Positions 60,965 to 64,000 of a stretch of DNA of 64,000 nucleotides are shown in pieces. Source of the stretch: Limosilactobacillus caccae (GTDB lineage Bacteria > Bacillota > Bacilli > Lactobacillales > Lactobacillaceae); contig NZ_FTOY01000009.1 of the NCBI RefSeq assembly GCF_900156885.1, forward strand, positions 124,001 to 188,000, in the 5' to 3' direction. Within the stretch, counting starts at the first letter, position 1. Every line of letters begins with the position of its first letter. The notes under the pieces are model-generated. The model had not been told where the DNA came from and did no database searches. It was given only the letters and a program-made list of their open reading frames with translations. Made by a program: the position numbers and the translations under genes.

Positions 60965-62470
60965 TTGGACGAACAAAGTGGTAATAAAAAAATGATTACT
61001 ACCTTTGGTCTAGTGACGATGATCATTACCGCCATTTTCGGTTTTGGTAATGTTTCAAACGCCTACTTACAGATGGGCTATGGTAGTATCATTTGGTACG
61101 CATTGGCGGGGATTTGTTTCTTCTTCCCATGTGGATTGATGATGGCTGAATATGGTTCAACCTTTAAGGACGCTAAGGGGGGGATTTACTCCTGGCTTGC
61201 TGGTTCTGTCGGTGAGCGAATCGCCTTTGTTGGGACCTTCGTATGGCTTGCATCATGGATTGTGTGGATGGTTTCCACTGCTTCGCGGGTATGGATTACC
61301 TTCTCAGCATTAATCTTTGGTAAGGATACTACCCAGCAGTGGCAAGCATTTGGCCTCTCATCGACCCAGGTAATTGGGATTCTTGGGATTTTACTTATTT
61401 TGGGTGCTACCTGGTGTAGTTCCCGGGGAATGACTGCGATCGCGAAGGTTGGTTCCCTTGGGGGGATTTTTACCATTATCGTTAACGTGATCTTCCTGGT
61501 TGTCAGTGTGATTGTTTTAATTGCTGATAAGGGAGTATTGAAGCAACCAATTCACGGTGCGTCAACCTTTATTACCTCACCAAATCCCCAATTCCAGACA
61601 CCAATTGCGATTATCTCATTCGTTGTTTACGCAATCTTTGCGTATGGTGGGATGGAGTCGTTGGGTTCCGTTACTGATAGTATGAAAAACCCTGAACGGA
61701 CCTTCCCCCGGGGCTTAATCATCGCAAGCATCTTTACCATTGGTGCTTACGTTTTGATGATCTTCATGCTTGGTTGGTCGGTCAACTACCAACACGACTT
61801 GACGAAGAGTTCTGTTAACCTAGGAAACGTTACCTATGTTGTCTTTAACCAATTAGGGGTTACGATGGGTGATGCCCTCGGCTGGTCACATGCAGCAGCA
61901 TTGACCTTTGGGGTAATTATGACCCGGATCGTTGCCTTTGCTCAGACCTTAGGGTTCTTGGGAGCATTGTTCATCTTACTCTACTCACCAATCAAGGCCT
62001 TTATCCTTGGGTCCAACCCGGACTTATGGCCAAAGAAGCTTACCAAGTTGAACAAGGCAGGGATGCCAGCGAATGCAATGTGGCTACAGGCAACCATTGT
62101 TTGCGTGATTGTTTTCCTCGTTGCCTTTGGTGGTAACGCCGCGCAAAAGTTCTACTTGATCTTGACTGATATGGCAAACGTATCAACTTGTTTCCCATAC
62201 ATCTTCTTGATTGGGGCCTTCCCATTCTTTAAGGCCAAGAAGGGGCTTAACCGGCCATTTGTTGTCTTTAAGAATCGTTTCTGGACCAATGTATTGGTTT
62301 GCTTCGTGGAATTGATCTTAATTGTGGGGATTCTCTTTACCTTTATCCAACCATTGATGGATAAGGATTACCAGACTGCTTTCTGGACACTAGCCGGACC
62401 AGTCTTCTTCGCCGTAGTGGCGCTAGTCTTTTACCAGATCGCTTCCAAGAAGAACAAGGTAAATAATTAA
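60965..62470 (+). CDS. APC-superfamily amino acid transporter, YjeM-like
   Basis: A 501-residue permease with about 12 membrane segments and a TTG start after TTGGAGGC. The N-terminal region MITTFGLVTMIITAIFGFGNVSNAYLQMGYG has the unwound glycine-rich TM1 (FGFGN) of APC proteins, and the segment GGMESLGSVTDSMKNPERTFPRG is the typical TM6 and loop region. It resembles the glutamate/GABA-family YjeM transporters; the substrate is not established. It is followed by its own terminator. Confidence 0.88.
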   Translation: MDEQSGNKKMITTFGLVTMIITAIFGFGNVSNAYLQMGYGSIIWYALAGICFFFPCGLMMAEYGSTFKDAKGGIYSWLAGSVGERIAFVGTFVWLASWIVWMVSTASRVWITFSALIFGKDTTQQWQAFGLSSTQVIGILGILLILGATWCSSRGMTAIAKVGSLGGIFTIIVNVIFLVVSVIVLIADKGVLKQPIHGASTFITSPNPQFQTPIAIISFVVYAIFAYGGMESLGSVTDSMKNPERTFPRGLIIASIFTIGAYVLMIFMLGWSVNYQHDLTKSSVNLGNVTYVVFNQLGVTMGDALGWSHAAALTFGVIMTRIVAFAQTLGFLGALFILLYSPIKAFILGSNPDLWPKKLTKLNKAGMPANAMWLQATIVCVIVFLVAFGGNAAQKFYLILTDMANVSTCFPYIFLIGAFPFFKAKKGLNRPFVVFKNRFWTNVLVCFVELILIVGILFTFIQPLMDKDYQTAFWTLAGPVFFAVVALVFYQIASKKNKVNN

Positions 62471-62514
62471 TAACAAAGCAAAAGCGGCTGCTTTATTAAG
62501 CACTAGCTTTGGAT

Positions 62515-62560
62515 ACAAAAGATTCCGCGGTAGTTCATGCTGCGGAATCTTTTGCTTTTG
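62515..62560 (+). terminator. terminator after the permease gene
   Basis: CAAAAGATTCCGC (62516-62528) pairs perfectly with GCGGAATCTTTTG (62542-62554), followed by CTTTT. Confidence 0.88.
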
Positions 62561-62581
62561 TAATGTGTTCGTCATTTTCAG

Positions 62582-62592
62582 TTTGCTATAAT
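62582..62592 (+). promoter_or_regulatory. extended -10 promoter for the BrkB-family gene
   Basis: TTTGCTATAAT, with a perfect TATAAT, lies 28 bases before the chosen ATG. The -35 region (TGTGTT) is poor. Confidence 0.6.
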
Positions 62593-62620
62593 GTCCATAT
62601 ACAATTTTTTGGAGGATATT

Positions 62621-63514
62621 ATGAACAAGGAACCTGGGAAAGGAAAAGTATTTATCTCATTGCTAATCAGGCATATTAACATGGCCCAGATTTCAAACTC
62701 AGCTGCCGTTTTAGCATACTATACCTTACTGTCCGTCTTTCCCGCCGTTATGGTGGTGGGGAACCTGTTACCGATGATTGGGATCGACGCCCGGACAGTT
62801 CTTGCCTACCTGCAGACGGCCATCCCTGCGTCGGTATATGATTTCATCCGCCCGTTAATTTATGACTTCTTGCAACGGGGAAGTGGGGGTGTCCTAACGA
62901 CCGGGGCATTGATTGCTCTGTGGTCGACGAGCCAGGGGATTGCTGCTTTTCAGCGCAGTGTCAACCATGCATATGGGATTGCGGAAAACCAAAACCCGGT
63001 GATCAACCGGGTGGTTTCATTTATCTGGATGATTGTGGTTCTAGTAATCATCTTTGTCTTCATCATTTTGTACGGCTTTGGTGAACAAGTTTTGCAGAGT
63101 ATTCAGCCAATTTTTAATTTTCGCAAGGACTACATTTCCTTATTCAGTTCATTACGGTGGCCGGTAACATTTGCGGTCCTGTTTATCGCGCTAACCTTGC
63201 TGTACTACTTTGTCCCGAATGCAAAGGTGCGGCTACGCTATGCACTGATTGGTTCTTTTTTTGCGGCTATTTTATGGATGTGGCTTTCGCGGCTATTTTC
63301 CTTTTACACGCTCTTGTTTAGCCACGGGGTTATCTCGTATAAGACGATTGGGGCCTTCGTGGCAATGATGGTCTGGCTGGACTTTTCCGGTTACATCATC
63401 ATGCTAGGCGCAGCGTTAAACGCAGCATTGCAGGAGTCGCGTGAGGGCGAGTTGCACGCCAAGAAGCACTTTTGGTTGTTACCAGAACTAGAAAAGAAGA
63501 AGCGGGTAAAATAA
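62621..63514 (+). CDS. YihY/BrkB-family membrane protein
   Basis: A 297-residue inner membrane protein of the YihY/virulence factor BrkB family. I chose the ATG at 62621 because GGAGG lies 5 bases upstream; a longer reading from 62591 would begin inside the promoter. Six membrane segments are visible. Family blocks include SAAVLAYYTLLSVFPAVMVVG and GGVLTTGALIALWSTSQGIAAFQRSVNHAYG, and the late segment TIGAFVAMMVWLDFSGYIIMLGAALNAAL. It has often been misannotated as ribonuclease BN; its function is uncertain. Confidence 0.92.
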   Translation: MNKEPGKGKVFISLLIRHINMAQISNSAAVLAYYTLLSVFPAVMVVGNLLPMIGIDARTVLAYLQTAIPASVYDFIRPLIYDFLQRGSGGVLTTGALIALWSTSQGIAAFQRSVNHAYGIAENQNPVINRVVSFIWMIVVLVIIFVFIILYGFGEQVLQSIQPIFNFRKDYISLFSSLRWPVTFAVLFIALTLLYYFVPNAKVRLRYALIGSFFAAILWMWLSRLFSFYTLLFSHGVISYKTIGAFVAMMVWLDFSGYIIMLGAALNAALQESREGELHAKKHFWLLPELEKKKRVK

Positions 63515-63565
63515 ACGGCCGTGCCTTGCGCGGATTAGCGCGGGAGAATTTATAGCTTTAAAACA

Positions 63566-63600
63566 GTAAAGAGGCTGGAGTTAATCTCCAGCCTCTCGTT
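63566..63600. terminator. bidirectional terminator
   Basis: AGAGGCTGGAG (63570-63580) pairs perfectly with CTCCAGCCTCT (63586-63596) with a 5-base loop, between convergent genes. T tracts on each side are weak. Confidence 0.75.
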
Positions 63601-63622
63601 AAAATCTTTAGAACATATTTAA

Positions 63623-63856
63623 TTATGCTGTTTTCTTCTCGTCATTGAAGAGAATAGTTGAGACAGTGTCGATGTACTTCGCAGCTAGTGGTTGTTGGTA
63701 AAGTTCCTCGTTATCCTTGACAAATAAGTGTGACTCGGCAATCTTTTCCATTGCTTGGCGAACGGTTTGTTCATCTAGCCGTTCACTAGCGTAGTTGAGC
63801 TTCAATGAGTGCTTCTTACCGAGACTACCCTTAAAAGTTAAGCTTAAAGTTTTCAT
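63623..63856 (-). CDS. DUF2922-like small protein
   Basis: A 77-residue protein (MKTLSLTFKGSLGKKHSLKLNYASERLDEQTVRQAMEKI...) that fits the DUF2922 pattern in lactobacilli, of unknown function. AGGAGGACTC (minus strand, about 63870) precedes the ATG. It follows the DUF1659-like gene by 18 bases, and these two families commonly occur as a pair. Confidence 0.75.
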   Translation of the reverse strand: MKTLSLTFKGSLGKKHSLKLNYASERLDEQTVRQAMEKIAESHLFVKDNEELYQQPLAAKYIDTVSTILFNDEKKTA

Positions 63857-63874
63857 TAATGAGTCCTCCTCTGA

Positions 63875-64000
63875 TTATTCCATTGTTAATTCATCGGTAG
63901 TGATAACCGCAGCGTTAGTACACTTTTCGGTTGTTAACATTTCGATGGCGGTACTGAGACTAGCAACTTGGTGATCATCAGCCTTGTCAATGACATTGTT
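63875..64000 (-). CDS. DUF1659-like small protein, partial (5' end beyond window)
   Basis: A frame open to the window edge gives 41 residues ending in AVITTDELTME, with no start visible. The content (DDHQVASLSTAIEMLTT) and its position before the DUF2922-like gene fit DUF1659. The identification is by context. Confidence 0.6.
   Translation of the reverse strand, partial: NNVIDKADDHQVASLSTAIEMLTTEKCTNAAVITTDELTME

Overview
The window looks like a chromosomal segment of a mid-GC lactic acid bacterium of the Lactobacillaceae. A heterofermentative Limosilactobacillus-type genome is the most likely source. This is an inference from gene order (rpoC - comC-like - str - S10/spc/alpha - ecfA1A2T - truA - rplM/rpsI, then xpt - purK-like - pcrA - ligA - camS - gatCAB - dagK - rlmD), from A/T-rich intergenic regions with strong AGGAGG ribosome sites, and from the many TTG and GTG starts. 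No species call is possible without a search.

Layout. 6-5589: rpoC, a polytopic membrane protein and a reverse-strand prepilin peptidase (comC). 5590-27847: the translation and transcription core. It holds rpsL-rpsG and fusA separated by a terminator, then a promoter and structured leader, then one long run from rpsJ to rplQ that includes secY, adk, infA, rpmJ and rpoA. It continues with the energising module of the group II ECF vitamin transporters (ecfA1-ecfA2-ecfT), truA, and rplM-rpsI from its own promoter. 27848-41749: housekeeping genes: a GH73-type cell-wall hydrolase, xpt, a PurK-like protein, pcrA-ligA-camS (replication and repair), gatCAB-dagK (tRNA-Gln/Asn amidation and lipid kinase), and an rRNA uracil methyltransferase.

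41750-47819 is an obvious A/T-rich accessory island. It contains an unrecognised protein with a possible HTH and zinc-ribbon motif, a decayed toxin-antitoxin pair, an intact AbrB-type antitoxin/PemK-MazF-like toxin pair with an operator-like repeat, and a large primase-helicase-PLD-like gene resembling TOTE conflict systems, split by what looks like a one-base loss in a T tract. This is the best candidate for a defence or mobile-element conflict locus.

47820-64000 returns to chromosomal small-operon content: a peptidoglycan amidase, ArsC-like reductase, an MGMT/ATL-family protein, an unknown protein, a class I glutamine amidotransferase, glutamate-cysteine ligase, a 2-hydroxyacid dehydrogenase, a LOG-family phosphoribohydrolase, a DUF4828-like protein, a Gfo/Idh/MocA oxidoreductase, a DEAD-box helicase, tRNA-Arg(CCU), UDP-GlcNAc 2-epimerase, flavodoxin-GtrA, methionine aminopeptidase, a YjeM-like permease, a BrkB/YihY protein, and a DUF2922/DUF1659-like pair cut by the window edge.

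No rRNA, CRISPR array, complete insertion sequence or replication origin was seen.
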